Assembly (NCBI GenBank): GCA_030641085.1 | Contig: DAOWIC010000323.1 | Span: 1-29,924 of the forward strand | Reading direction: 5' to 3' | Source: Calditrichota bacterium | GTDB lineage: Bacteria > Zixibacteria > MSB-5A5 > GN15 > FEB-12 | DNA: 29,924 bases | Part shown: positions 7,043 through 15,747 of the stretch, piece after piece | Position numbering within the stretch: the first letter of the stretch is position 1 | How the letters are laid out: every line of letters begins with the position of its first letter | Position numbers and translations under genes: made by a program | Notes under the pieces: model-generated | What the model saw: only the letters and a program-made list of their open reading frames with translations | What the model was told of the DNA's origin: nothing | Databases searched by the model: none

Positions 7043-8302
7043 CTAATATAGCTTCCGGACTTCCGCTCCGGTATAATAATGGGTAAGGATCTTATCGTAG
7101 GTCCATCCCTGCCGTGACAGCCCGATGGCGCCGCACTGGCACATCCCCACCCCGTGACCGTAACCGTGACCCTCAAAGGTAACGCGCACCAGGTTCCCGG
7201 CACCGTCACGCTCGATCTTGACATCGAAGTTAGTCGAGGGCAGGATCAGGTCGGGGTTCGAGGTCCGTCCCACCACCCAGCGGATACGGTCCTTGTAGAA
7301 GCGGTAGACGTCGTTTTCGGTTCTCACGAGCAGCTTGAGCACTCGCCCGCCGGCGGTACGCTCGACCGCCTGTACATCCTGAATCCGGTTGATCCGCAGA
7401 TCACGGCCGCGATCGCTGGAAAGATACTGCTCGATTCTCCCTCGCAGTTGCGACTCGGAAAAGATCTCTTTCCAACTGTAATACTTGGACCAGGAGCAGG
7501 CGCCATCGTCCTTGACCGGTTTCAGATATGGAATCTCCTTGCGATCCCAGACCGCAGCGACATCGTCGGTGGAACCGCCACAGGTGGAATGGTAGTAAGC
7601 GTTGACATACTTGTCCTCGTAAAACAGGACACTGCCGGCAGTCGCGTCGATAGCTTTGCTGATCAGATTGTCCTCGACCTTCAGCCCCTCGTAGACCTGA
7701 TCGATAATGCTCGATTTCACATCGTAAGGCTGGCCTTCGTACTGCCGCAAATGAGCCATGGCGTAGGTGCGCGCCGCCACCGCCTGGGCCTTGACCGACT
7801 CCAACTCGTCCTTGCTGCGCTTGCCGATCTCGGGCGGGACCACACCGCGCAGATAGTCTTCCATGTAAACGACATTGATAACGCGGACTGTCTCGCCGTT
7901 GGGCAGGACTTTCATAAGACCGCGATACGGCTGGTTATTGAGAGCGATTCGGGCGTTGTTCCCGCGCGGGATCAGGTTGACTTCGTTAAGCCGCGACTGG
8001 ATCAGGCCGCCCTTGTGGTCGGTAACTTTCAGCAGGTCGCCCTCTTTGATCACATTCACGGGCCGACTGGAATAGTAAACAGTCTGCTCGCCTTTGGCCA
8101 GGCACTCGACCGCAAAAGGGGATTTGGAGCTGAAGGTGACCTCGTTTTGGTTCTCCTCTAAAAGCACCCGCACAAACGGAATACGGATAAACGAACCGCC
8201 GGTCTCTTCCTTCAGGCCGGGAATGGTGGCACAACTCCACACCAGCACCATCAGCAATAGCGCCGTTCCGAATCGGGCACTGTATCTAATGATTCTTTTC
8301 AT
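7043..8302 (-). CDS. SpoIID/LytB domain lipoprotein
   Basis: This 419-residue protein begins with a signal ending in LVWSC (Cys24), a plausible lipobox with valine at -3. The SpoIID domain is clear: MEDYLRGVVPPEIG, ESVKAQAVAARTYA, YYHSTCGGSTDD, and the C-terminal GYGHGVGMCQCGAIGL and ILTHYYTGAEV. Known SpoIID proteins are lytic transglycosylases that cut denuded peptidoglycan glycan; LytB relatives enhance amidases. In a Gram-negative cell it would act in the periplasm, bound to a membrane by lipid. Its ATG overlaps the anmK stop (ATGA at 8299-8302), which suggests coupled translation. A partial AGGG lies eight bases before the start. Confidence 0.92.
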   Translation of the reverse strand: MKRIIRYSARFGTALLLMVLVWSCATIPGLKEETGGSFIRIPFVRVLLEENQNEVTFSSKSPFAVECLAKGEQTVYYSSRPVNVIKEGDLLKVTDHKGGLIQSRLNEVNLIPRGNNARIALNNQPYRGLMKVLPNGETVRVINVVYMEDYLRGVVPPEIGKRSKDELESVKAQAVAARTYAMAHLRQYEGQPYDVKSSIIDQVYEGLKVEDNLISKAIDATAGSVLFYEDKYVNAYYHSTCGGSTDDVAAVWDRKEIPYLKPVKDDGACSWSKYYSWKEIFSESQLRGRIEQYLSSDRGRDLRINRIQDVQAVERTAGGRVLKLLVRTENDVYRFYKDRIRWVVGRTSNPDLILPSTNFDVKIERDGAGNLVRVTFEGHGYGHGVGMCQCGAIGLSRQGWTYDKILTHYYTGAEVRKLY

Positions 8303-9525
8303 CCGGCGACCCTGCCTTTTCCTGCCCGAGCGCGCTGAGGAGGCTGAGTGATCCGTCCCGCCACCGGACAGACCGCCTGCCGGCGACCGCTGGTGAACCG
8401 TGTTTCGGTCGGGCGCGAACGCAGGCAGGCCTCACCCATCACGGCATAGGCAGCCGCCTCGATATAATCACCATTGATGCCCAGATCGTCAATCATGCAA
8501 ATCTCCAGTTCCGGCAGATGTTGAGCAAGTCTGTCCACAAGGAAAATGTTATGTCGGCCGCCGCCGGTCAAATACAATTTTGACAGCCTTCTATCGCGCG
8601 CGATGATCGGTTCGACCTTTCGGACAATGCCGGTGACGGTCAGCTCGATCGCAGTGGCCATTAGATCCTCGTCAGGTAGGCTGAACCGCCGTGCAAAACT
8701 GATCATCTCGTCGGCCAGATGACGACCGAACTGTTCGCGACCGGTCGAAACGGATTTACCTGCGAAAAACGGGTTGGCTAATAGCAGCGATAGCAGACGC
8801 ATTGAGCAGACGCCGCGGCGGGCACGCACGCCGTGGCGGTCGAATCGACGCCCGTACAGAGATTCGGACAGGATGTCGGAAAGGCAGTTGCCGGGACCGC
8901 AATCTTCGGCCAGCGGGATCATTCTTGCGCGAGGGACGGGGAAATAGAAATAGTTGGCAATGCCGCCGATATTTGCCAGCAGCACCGGGTCCGCGCCGGA
9001 GGCAAAGAGTCGCTGCATGGCCGCCACTGTGATCGGGGCGCCTTCGTTTCCCAGCGCAACATCCGCCTGCCGAAAGTCACTCACGACCGGCCGGTCGGTC
9101 AGGGTCGCCACAAATTCGGGCGAACCGAGTTGCATAGTGCCCCTGACGGCGGCACCAAGCCGCTTGACTTTTTGCGGGAGATGGCGGACAGTCTGGCCGT
9201 GCGAGGCAATCAGGTCGACCCGCACGCCGGATTTTTCGAGGGCGCGAAGATACTCAGCCGCCGCCCGGCCATAAAACCGGCCGAGCAGGTTGTCCAGATA
9301 GATCAGTTCATCAAGATCGATTTCCCGCGTATCGGCCAGTTCGAGGATTTGTTGTCGCAGCCCGGCCGGAAGGCGCTTTTCGGCGCCGCCCAGGAACCTG
9401 ATCCGGGGGTTGCGAGGCGATGCGCTGAAGCGCACTACCGCCATATCGAGACTGTCGGCCGAGGTGCCCGAATTCAACCCCAGCACGGTCAGACTCTTTC
9501 GTGCTATCAGTCTGCTTAACGACAT
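8299..9525 (-). CDS. anmK: Anhydro-N-acetylmuramic acid kinase
   Basis: AnmK opens and phosphorylates 1,6-anhydro-MurNAc to MurNAc-6-phosphate, a cytoplasmic step of peptidoglycan recycling. The 408-residue protein shows VLGLNSGTSADSLD at residues 14-27 (family pattern GLMSGTSxDGxD, here with Ser for the second Gly), ANIGGIANYFYFP, EDCGPGNCLSD with the conserved Asp-x-Gly-Pro-Gly-Asn, and LTGGGRHNIFLVDRL near the C-terminus. ASHGQTVRHLP is also typical. It follows the nagZ-like gene after 13 bp and overlaps the SpoIID gene by 4 bp. The start has no Shine-Dalgarno sequence, so it may depend on coupling to the upstream gene. Its C-terminus is slightly longer than in E. coli and arginine-rich. 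Confidence 0.93.
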   Translation of the reverse strand: MSLSRLIARKSLTVLGLNSGTSADSLDMAVVRFSASPRNPRIRFLGGAEKRLPAGLRQQILELADTREIDLDELIYLDNLLGRFYGRAAAEYLRALEKSGVRVDLIASHGQTVRHLPQKVKRLGAAVRGTMQLGSPEFVATLTDRPVVSDFRQADVALGNEGAPITVAAMQRLFASGADPVLLANIGGIANYFYFPVPRARMIPLAEDCGPGNCLSDILSESLYGRRFDRHGVRARRGVCSMRLLSLLLANPFFAGKSVSTGREQFGRHLADEMISFARRFSLPDEDLMATAIELTVTGIVRKVEPIIARDRRLSKLYLTGGGRHNIFLVDRLAQHLPELEICMIDDLGINGDYIEAAAYAVMGEACLRSRPTETRFTSGRRQAVCPVAGRITQPPQRARAGKGRVAG

Positions 9526-9538
9526 GTTTACTATAATA

Positions 9539-10549
9539 TTACAGTAGCGCTGACTTGCCCAGTTTGAATTTTATACCCGCAATCCGATCTAAAGAGGTCT
9601 GTACCCGTTCTTTGGAGATCTCGCCGCGCAGGAATGAGTCTTTGAAATAGTCGAACGCCCGCACCGATTCTTCAATATCCTGGCCGATCAAGAGCAGATC
9701 GTGCCCGGCCTTGAAAGCCGCCACCGCCCGCTCTCCCGGATGGCCGAGCGTGTCGGCGCCCTTCATCAAGAGATCATCAGTGATTACCGGACCATCGAAA
9801 AAGAGCTTCTGGCGTAAAAAGAAATTGACAAGCTTTTCCGAGTGAGTGGCCATTTCGTCGTCAAGCCCCCTGAGCTTGACATGGGTGGTCATCACAAGAT
9901 CGGCTCCATGATCCACACCGGCCGCAAACGGCAGCAGTTCGCGCTGTTCAAACAGGATTTCATCAAAATCGATCAGCGACAATTTGTCATGGGGATCGAT
10001 ATTGGCCGCGCCCAGACCCGGGAAATGCTTCAGACAGCAGAGAAGACCGGCTTTGTGAGCGATATCCACCGCGGCAGTGATAAACGGCACAACATCCGCG
10101 GCGGTGGTGCCAAAACAGCGATCTTTCAGGCAGGTGTTGTTCTCGTTGAGGAAGATGTCGCAGACAGGTGACAGGTTGATACTAATGCCCAGCGATTTCA
10201 GCAGCAGCATCGAACGGGTGTAATCTTCGCGGAACTGATCCAGTCCGAAGCGGGTTCCGTAATCCCAGGCGGAGTGAAACTCAGCCGGCGCGCTTTTTAT
10301 ACGGCATACACGGCCGCCTTCCTGATCGACGGCGATAAACGGCAACGAGCCACCCATCTTATCGCGGATCAACGTCACGTTCTGCTTGGTCAACTGGTGC
10401 GTGGGGCAGTTCTCCGCAAAGAGTATCACGCCGCCGATATTATCCTCGGCAATGAAGTCAAGAAACGACGATGCCGGTCGGTCTCCGGGGAAACCGATTA
10501 CAAATAACTGACCAATGTTCTTTTCCATATCAGACATTGAGTAACACAT
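9539..10549 (-). CDS. nagZ: Beta-N-acetylglucosaminidase (GH3, NagZ-like)
   Basis: NagZ removes GlcNAc from GlcNAc-anhydroMurNAc muropeptides, supplying the substrate of AnmK. The 336-residue single-domain protein matches NagZ size and lacks a signal peptide, as expected for the cytoplasmic recycling enzyme. Motifs: NIGGVILFAEN (37-47), FIAVDQEGGRVCRI (71-84), LSPVCDI (126-132), KHFPGLG (174-180) followed by DPH (185-187), where the histidine of the mobile acid/base loop is kept (NagZ usually has DSH), and ITDDL with the likely nucleophile Asp258. The start at 10549 has AAGGGG at good distance; in-frame ATGs at 10537 and 10528 are alternatives. It is 56 bp after the diguanylate cyclase gene. 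Confidence 0.9.
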   Translation of the reverse strand: MCYSMSDMEKNIGQLFVIGFPGDRPASSFLDFIAEDNIGGVILFAENCPTHQLTKQNVTLIRDKMGGSLPFIAVDQEGGRVCRIKSAPAEFHSAWDYGTRFGLDQFREDYTRSMLLLKSLGISINLSPVCDIFLNENNTCLKDRCFGTTAADVVPFITAAVDIAHKAGLLCCLKHFPGLGAANIDPHDKLSLIDFDEILFEQRELLPFAAGVDHGADLVMTTHVKLRGLDDEMATHSEKLVNFFLRQKLFFDGPVITDDLLMKGADTLGHPGERAVAAFKAGHDLLLIGQDIEESVRAFDYFKDSFLRGEISKERVQTSLDRIAGIKFKLGKSALL

Positions 10550-10605
10550 TTGAACCCCTTATCAGTATTCCCTCCACCGGCGCGAGCACTTTTTTCGCCG
10601 GATCG

Positions 10606-12165
10606 CTATATGATACGAACAAGGTTCCTGCCCTCACCCTTGGCGCGGTACAGCGCCTGGTCGGTGACCGCCAGCAACTCCTCTTCGGCCTTACCGTTTT
10701 CCGGATACGAACTAACGCCAACCGAGACCGTGATTCTCAGCTTGCCGAGCCGCCCGGCGTCGAACACCTCTTTCTCCACCCGCTCCCGGATCCGTTCGCC
10801 GATAACCGAGGCCTCTTTCAACGTGGTCTGCGGCAGGATAATGGCGAACTCTTCGCCACCGTAGCGAGTGAAAATATCTACATCACGAATACATTGTTTT
10901 ATAATCGCCGACAACCCCTTCAAGACGACGTTGCCCACCTCGTGGCCGTAGCTGTCGTTCAGTTTCTTGAACCAGTCGATGTCGACCATGATGAGCGACA
11001 GCGGCTGATCATAACGTATCGCACGGCGCTTTTCTTCTTCGAGCTTCTGAACGAAGTAACGATAATTGTAGGTCTCGGTCAACTCGTCAATGACCGTCAG
11101 CTCCTCGGTCTTCTTATGCAGCTCGGCGTTTTCCATAGCCAGGGCGGCCGAACGGGCCACTGCCGACATCATCTGAACATCACGCTGCTTGAAGTGATCG
11201 ACATCCTCCGATTCGGCCACGATGATGCCGTTGGTCAAACCGTGAGCGGTCATGACGGTAATCAGCGCCGAACGCGACTTCTCTGCCAATCCCTCGTAAT
11301 CTTCGCGTTTGAGAATGTCTTTGACAATGATCGATTCGCCGACATTGGACACTTTGCGCACCAACTCCATCCTGGAAATATCAATCGCCTTGAGCGCAAA
11401 GTTGGTTTTGCCGGCTTCGGAGCGGGCCCGGTAATAGAAATTGCCCAGTTTGTCTTTGAAGATAAGAGCATAGGAACGATATCTGAGCAGGTTGCCCATG
11501 ATACGCATTACTTCGCGCACGACCGCGTCCGGCTCGAGAATAGAGGCGAGAATACGGGTGTTTTCATAGATCATTTCAAGCTGCGCCTGCGACTTCTCCA
11601 GCTCCGAAGTACGCATATTGAGCGTGTCGAACACCTTCAGAAGCCGCCGTTCCGAGCGGCGCATATAATCAGAGGCGTAAAGAATCGCCAGGTAGTAAAC
11701 CCAGATAAAGCCCACCCTGACCGAAAGATCAAACAGAGCCTCGAGCGTAAAAACGTTGTAGACTGATATTACATAGCCAATCGTCACTAAGACTACAGCC
11801 GCCAGCGAGAACCAGAAAGTCAGCACGTAGGCAGCCACCGAGATTGTCAGGTAAAACAGCGGGTAAAAAGCCGAGTTTACGCTTTCGGTATACAGAACCA
11901 GCAGCGGCACCAGCAGGATATCGTAGACGATCGCCGACAGATACGCCAGCTTGATATCGAATCTGCCCTTCGTGGCGGCATAAAAAAGAACCAGGTGCGC
12001 TATGTAAGTAGCCAAAATGAAGTCAAAGAGAAGCATATCGCCCTGGGGCAGACCGCGGAAATAGCCGAACCAGGAAATACTGGCCAGCGCCAGGATTCTC
12101 GACAGCATATAAATCGTGTCGATCCTGGGCAGAAGGGTCTTATTTCGATCTAAAAATAGCTTCAT
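10606..12165 (-). CDS. Membrane GAF-GGDEF diguanylate cyclase
   Basis: This 519-residue sensor enzyme makes cyclic di-GMP from two GTP. The N-terminal part (about 15-170) holds five or six membrane segments, then a short coiled coil (ERRLLKVFDTLNMRTSELEKS). A GAF-like domain follows at about 200-350 (EPDAVVREVMRIMGNLL, GLTNGIIVAES, VARSAALAMENAEL). The GGDEF domain occupies 360-519 with LTETYNYRYF, MVDIDWFKKLNDSYGHEVGN and the active-site GGEEF (436-440). An RxxD inhibitory site (RDVD, 427-430) is present, so product inhibition is likely. No EAL domain is present. It is the first gene of the - strand block. The ATG lacks a Shine-Dalgarno sequence and lies close to a candidate promoter. Confidence 0.93.
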   Translation of the reverse strand: MKLFLDRNKTLLPRIDTIYMLSRILALASISWFGYFRGLPQGDMLLFDFILATYIAHLVLFYAATKGRFDIKLAYLSAIVYDILLVPLLVLYTESVNSAFYPLFYLTISVAAYVLTFWFSLAAVVLVTIGYVISVYNVFTLEALFDLSVRVGFIWVYYLAILYASDYMRRSERRLLKVFDTLNMRTSELEKSQAQLEMIYENTRILASILEPDAVVREVMRIMGNLLRYRSYALIFKDKLGNFYYRARSEAGKTNFALKAIDISRMELVRKVSNVGESIIVKDILKREDYEGLAEKSRSALITVMTAHGLTNGIIVAESEDVDHFKQRDVQMMSAVARSAALAMENAELHKKTEELTVIDELTETYNYRYFVQKLEEEKRRAIRYDQPLSLIMVDIDWFKKLNDSYGHEVGNVVLKGLSAIIKQCIRDVDIFTRYGGEEFAIILPQTTLKEASVIGERIRERVEKEVFDAGRLGKLRITVSVGVSSYPENGKAEEELLAVTDQALYRAKGEGRNLVRII

Positions 12166-12182
12166 ATCTAAGGCAATCCAGA

Positions 12183-12212
12183 CTTATACCCAGTATATCG
12201 GCCGGATACCAA
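12183..12212 (-). promoter_or_regulatory. Candidate promoter of the six-gene - strand block
   Basis: Read on the - strand, TTGGTA (12212-12207) and TATAAG (12188-12183) are 18 bases apart. A start about seven bases downstream would leave a leader of only about ten bases before the diguanylate cyclase ATG, which fits the lack of a Shine-Dalgarno sequence there. The match is moderate. Confidence 0.35.
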
Positions 12213-12381
12213 CATTATTTATTGAAAGCAAACAGCTTAGATAAGTTTATCGGCATCGTCGGCCACTCCTTGCGGTCGCGGTCGGATTTTCATCCCAATC
12301 GACTCCGCCAATCCGAATCATGCCCACACACGCCCGTTCCGTCTATGGGCCGGCCAAACCCGACTCATTCCCGGGAGCATC

Positions 12382-12498
12382 GGGTAACCATCAGCGAGTA
12401 ATGGAGTTACCCTTACGGCAACGGACCGGCATTGTCGGAACACTGCGGTCAATAACAGGACCGGTCAGACAACTATCGCGGCATGGTTGTCTATCCGG
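12382..12498. other. Gap without a gene (12166-12716) holding two strong hairpins
   Basis: About 550 bp between the divergent cyclase and bactofilin-like genes show no convincing coding frame. Short open frames there are arginine-rich and have no recognisable domain. Two inverted repeats stand out. GGGTAAC (12382-12388) pairs with GTTACCC (12406-12412), with inner CAT/ATG pairing. AGACAAC (12467-12473) pairs with GTTGTCT (12486-12492), flanked by CCGG on both sides. Neither is followed by a U-tract on either strand, so they are not simple terminators. A small RNA or a structured regulatory region is possible. Confidence 0.35.
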
Positions 12499-12638
12499 CA
12501 ATCTGGTATATCGCAGCCGAGATGCGTTCGAATTTGATGCGTCTTCAATCAGTCTTACCTGCCGGAATCCGCCTGCCGCCAAGAGAATTACGTCCGATCA
12601 AAGTCGCTAAGCAGCATTTCCGGGCACGGTTTTATTAC

Positions 12639-12667
12639 TTTACAACGATTCTGTTCTGCGTTTTAAT
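12639..12667 (+). promoter_or_regulatory. Promoter of the bactofilin-like gene
   Basis: TTTACA (12639-12644) and TTTAAT (12662-12667) are 17 bases apart, each with one mismatch to the sigma70 consensus. The predicted start near 12674 leaves a leader of about 43 bases. This also argues against the longer frame that opens upstream at 12483. Confidence 0.6.
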
Positions 12668-12716
12668 TCAGGCAACCGGATCATCTGTTTGCCGTAGATA
12701 TAGAAAACAGAACGGG

Positions 12717-14024
12717 ATGACGCTTTTGAAGATGGCAACATTCAGACATATGGGAATCATGGTCGCGGCCTGGCTATTATTGACCCTGCCGGCTGTCAAC
12801 GTGACGGCGATGGAGTTTGAGTCGGGCGAAAAGATCCATATCTCGAACCTTCATCACCTCGAGGATGATCTGTTCGCCTGGGGCGAGAGTATCATTATCG
12901 ACGGTCAGATAGACGGTGATCTTTTTGCCGGCAGTTACTCGGTCGTCACCAACGGGCACGTTCGCAGTTCGGCGCATGCTTTCGCTTTCAAGTATCGTCA
13001 CACCGGTCGTATCGACGGCTCCCTGCGGATCTTTGCCAACGAGTGCATTATTGACGGCTTTGTCGGCCGGTCGGCCCTCATCATGGGTAACGAAATCACC
13101 GTCGGACGGACCGCTATCATCGACCAGGACGCTGTCTTCCGGGGGAATATTCTCAAACTCGACGGCACCATCAAAGGCAACACCGATATCAAGGGCGCCG
13201 ATGTTATGATTACCGGTCGCATCGACGGCGATCTGTTGATCAAGGCGGACAAGATAGCCATCATACCGCCCGCTGTTATCAACGGCAATCTGACCTACAC
13301 CTGTGAAGATGAAGCGCAGATCGATACCGAGGCGGGAGTGGTCATCGGCGGCGAGACTACCTGGAAGCTGCCGGATGAGGATGGCGAAAGCAAAGATAAG
13401 CCCAGCCGGCTGACCCTGTTCACGATCCAGGTTTCCAGGCTTCTGGCGGCATTTTTGTTCGGTATCATTCTTCTCGCCGCCTGCAAACGGTACGCCGTTG
13501 AATCGGTCAAGCAGTTGCGCGAGCGCTTCACGGTCGCCACCGCGACCGGATTTCTCGGGGTGCTTGTCTTCATTGCCGGCCTGCTGATCCTGGTTGTCGC
13601 GGCCATATCGGTACCGCTGGGAATGTCCCTCATTTCCGGTAGCCTGGCGCCGGTCGGCGTCCTTATTACCGCCCTGGCAATCGTGCTGGTTCCGATCACC
13701 AGCCTGGTAACGGTTTCGGGGGGCGTGCTCTTTTACAGCGGCAAGATTATCGCCGCCTTCCTGGTCGGCTACCTGGTGATGCGATGGAAAAGTCCGGACT
13801 CCGTCAGGCCGACCAGAAGCCAGCTTCTGATAGGTCTGATTATTCTGACCGCCGCCTTTGCCATACCACTGGTCGGTTTGCTGCTGTATCTGTTGATTAG
13901 TATTATCGGGGCGGGCGCAATCATCCTCGGAATCAAACATTGTCGGGCTACCACCCTCACCCGGATCGAAGAGCCGCCGGAGAGAGCCGCAGAACCGATG
14001 CCCCCGGCGGATGCACCGGACTAA
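12717..14024 (+). CDS. Bactofilin-like beta-helix protein with signal peptide and membrane domain
   Basis: The protein has about 435 residues. A signal peptide (GIMVAAWLLLTLPAVNVTA) precedes a right-handed beta-helix region at about 40-225, with repeated short turns such as IIIDGQIDGDLFAGS, ITVGRTAIIDQDAVFRGNI, LKLDGTIKGNTDIKG and VMITGRIDGDLLIKADKI. This is the pattern of bactofilins (polymer-forming cytoskeletal family). Membrane segments follow at roughly 238-258, 279-302, 312-335, 344-356 and 371-402, and then a proline-rich tail. The frame is open from 12483, but the promoter at 12639-12667 and the signal peptide favour a start at 12717 or 12732; neither has a clear Shine-Dalgarno sequence. 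A role as a scaffold at the outer face of the inner membrane is inferred from this layout. Confidence 0.8.
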   Translation: MTLLKMATFRHMGIMVAAWLLLTLPAVNVTAMEFESGEKIHISNLHHLEDDLFAWGESIIIDGQIDGDLFAGSYSVVTNGHVRSSAHAFAFKYRHTGRIDGSLRIFANECIIDGFVGRSALIMGNEITVGRTAIIDQDAVFRGNILKLDGTIKGNTDIKGADVMITGRIDGDLLIKADKIAIIPPAVINGNLTYTCEDEAQIDTEAGVVIGGETTWKLPDEDGESKDKPSRLTLFTIQVSRLLAAFLFGIILLAACKRYAVESVKQLRERFTVATATGFLGVLVFIAGLLILVVAAISVPLGMSLISGSLAPVGVLITALAIVLVPITSLVTVSGGVLFYSGKIIAAFLVGYLVMRWKSPDSVRPTRSQLLIGLIILTAAFAIPLVGLLLYLLISIIGAGAIILGIKHCRATTLTRIEEPPERAAEPMPPADAPD

Positions 14025-15736
14025 TACCCTCCCGCGCTGCCTCTCTTGCGGGGGTCGGCGACACCGTACATCAGACCATCGTTATCAACAAAAACCATTT
14101 GCAGATCGCTGTATGGTGTCCGCTCCTGAATATTGTGCCCGTAACTGATCAACCCCTGCTTGGTGTTGATATCGAACCCGCCCTCCTCGAGGTAGATCTG
14201 GTCGGGCAGCCACTGGTGATGAAACCGCGGTTGACCGGCCGCATCCACCGGCGTAAGTCCGAAGCGGGTGCAGTTGACAATCGTCTGGGCGACGACCGTG
14301 ATAATTTTCGATCCTCCCGGCGAGCCGAGAGCCAGATAGGGCCGGTCCTTGCGCAAAACCAGTGTGGGCGACATCGACGACAGCATGCGCTTGCCCGGCT
14401 CGATCTTGTTCGCCTCGCCTCCGACCAGACCGTAGGTATTGGCAACACCCGGCTTGATCGAAAAATCATCCATCTCGTTGTTCAGCAGAAACCCGCCGCC
14501 CTCAACCACCAGCTTGCTGCCGTATGCTGTGTTCAGGGTGTAGGTAATCGACACCATATTGCCGTCTCGATCGCAGATGGAAAAGTGGGTGGTCTCCTCC
14601 GACTCGTTCGCCGGCCCGAAACTCCCCGGCCGGGTCTCGGCCGATGATGAAGCGTGCTTTTCGATAATCAGACTGCGCCGTTGCTGAAGGTAGCTCTCAT
14701 CGAGGAGGCCATCAGGCACCGGGTAGAAATCGGCGTCGCCAAGATGGGTGGCCCGATCGGCAAACGCCAGCCGCGAGGCTTCACAAAACAGGTGAATGTA
14801 CTCCGGTGTCGCGGGAGTCCACGCGGAGAAATCATACGGTTCGATCAGCTTGAGAATCTGACCCATAACAATACCGCCCGAACTCGGAGGCGGCATCGAG
14901 TAGATATCGAGCGAGTCAAAGATGAAATGAATCGGCTCGCGCCAGACCGGGCTGTAATTTTCAAGGTCCTCCAGGCTGATCAGGCCGCCATGCTCGGTCA
15001 TGGTCTTAACCAGGCTTTCGGCCACCTGTCCCTTGTAGAATCCATCCGGTCCTTCGGCTGCGATCAGGTACAACGTTCGGGAAAGGTCCTTCTGGAACAG
15101 TCGTTCGCCGGTTTTGAGTGCGCGACCGTCGGGGTAGAAGATCTCGGCGGTCGATGCAAAAGAAGTCAGAGCTTTTTTGTGTTCTTCAAAGGATTCGGCC
15201 ATGTATGCATCGATATAGTACCCGGTATCCGCCAGCGCGGCAGCTATCGTGACCAGTTCCTCCCACGGCATAGTGCCGTATTCTTCCCAGAGGCGGTAAA
15301 AGCCGGCCACTGTGCCCGGCACTCCGGCAGCTTTGGCGCCGAAGGTAGAGAGGTTTTCGATCACCTCATCATTTTTATCGAGATACATCTTTTCGGTGGC
15401 CGCCGCCGGAGCGGTCTCCCTGAAATCAAGCGCGCGGACCTCACCCGAGGCACCGTCGTGAATCAGCGCGAACCCGCCGCCTCCGATATTGCCCGCCTCC
15501 GGATGTACTACCGCCAGGGCGAATCCAACCGCCACCGCAGCGTCACAGGCATTGCCGCCACGCGCGAAAACCGTTTCCCCGACCCCGGTTGCAATCGGGG
15601 CAGCGGTAGCTAACGCCCCGCGCTCAAAATAGTGAGTGACCCGGACACCGTCGCATCCGAGCAACAGGCCGGTAAGAAAAACCACCATCAGCGAAACAGT
15701 CAGCCCGCGATGGTGGTTTTTGAATATCTTATTCAT
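14021..15736 (-). CDS. ggt: Gamma-glutamyltransferase, lipoprotein
   Basis: GGT transfers or hydrolyses the gamma-glutamyl group of glutathione and related compounds. The 571-residue precursor starts with a lipoprotein signal ending in LLGC (Cys28). The large-subunit region shows GGNACDAAVAVGFALAVVHP and GNIGGGGFALIHD. The autocleavage site is EETTHFSICD; Thr382 should become the N-terminal nucleophile of the small subunit. Substrate-site motifs follow: NTAYGSKLVVEGGGFLLNNE, KRMLSSMSPT and GSPGGSKIITVV. It starts 11 bp after the glycosidase gene ends (a TTG at 15742 is an alternative start), so the two are surely co-transcribed. Its TAG overlaps the stop codon of the converging bactofilin-like gene. 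Confidence 0.93.
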   Translation of the reverse strand: MNKIFKNHHRGLTVSLMVVFLTGLLLGCDGVRVTHYFERGALATAAPIATGVGETVFARGGNACDAAVAVGFALAVVHPEAGNIGGGGFALIHDGASGEVRALDFRETAPAAATEKMYLDKNDEVIENLSTFGAKAAGVPGTVAGFYRLWEEYGTMPWEELVTIAAALADTGYYIDAYMAESFEEHKKALTSFASTAEIFYPDGRALKTGERLFQKDLSRTLYLIAAEGPDGFYKGQVAESLVKTMTEHGGLISLEDLENYSPVWREPIHFIFDSLDIYSMPPPSSGGIVMGQILKLIEPYDFSAWTPATPEYIHLFCEASRLAFADRATHLGDADFYPVPDGLLDESYLQQRRSLIIEKHASSSAETRPGSFGPANESEETTHFSICDRDGNMVSITYTLNTAYGSKLVVEGGGFLLNNEMDDFSIKPGVANTYGLVGGEANKIEPGKRMLSSMSPTLVLRKDRPYLALGSPGGSKIITVVAQTIVNCTRFGLTPVDAAGQPRFHHQWLPDQIYLEEGGFDINTKQGLISYGHNIQERTPYSDLQMVFVDNDGLMYGVADPRKRGSAGGY

Positions 15737-15747
15737 GAGCAAGTCCG

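Noticed and set aside
7015..7224. N-terminal extension of the OmpA-family gene
   Set aside because: It overlaps the SpoIID gene end, and a normal signal peptide begins at 7014.
10471..11766. Long + strand frame (431 codons) opposite the diguanylate cyclase
   Set aside because: The opposite frame encodes a complete GGDEF protein with all motifs. The + strand translation has no recognisable domain and is explained by GC-rich codon bias.
12483..12716. N-terminal extension of the bactofilin-like gene (78 more codons)
   Set aside because: The extension has no domain, would bury the export signal inside the protein, and starts upstream of the likely promoter at 12639-12667.
12777..13940. Long - strand frame (387 codons) opposite the bactofilin-like gene
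   Set aside because: It is rich in D, G, N and Q with no domain, while the + strand gives a signal peptide, beta-helix and membrane segments.
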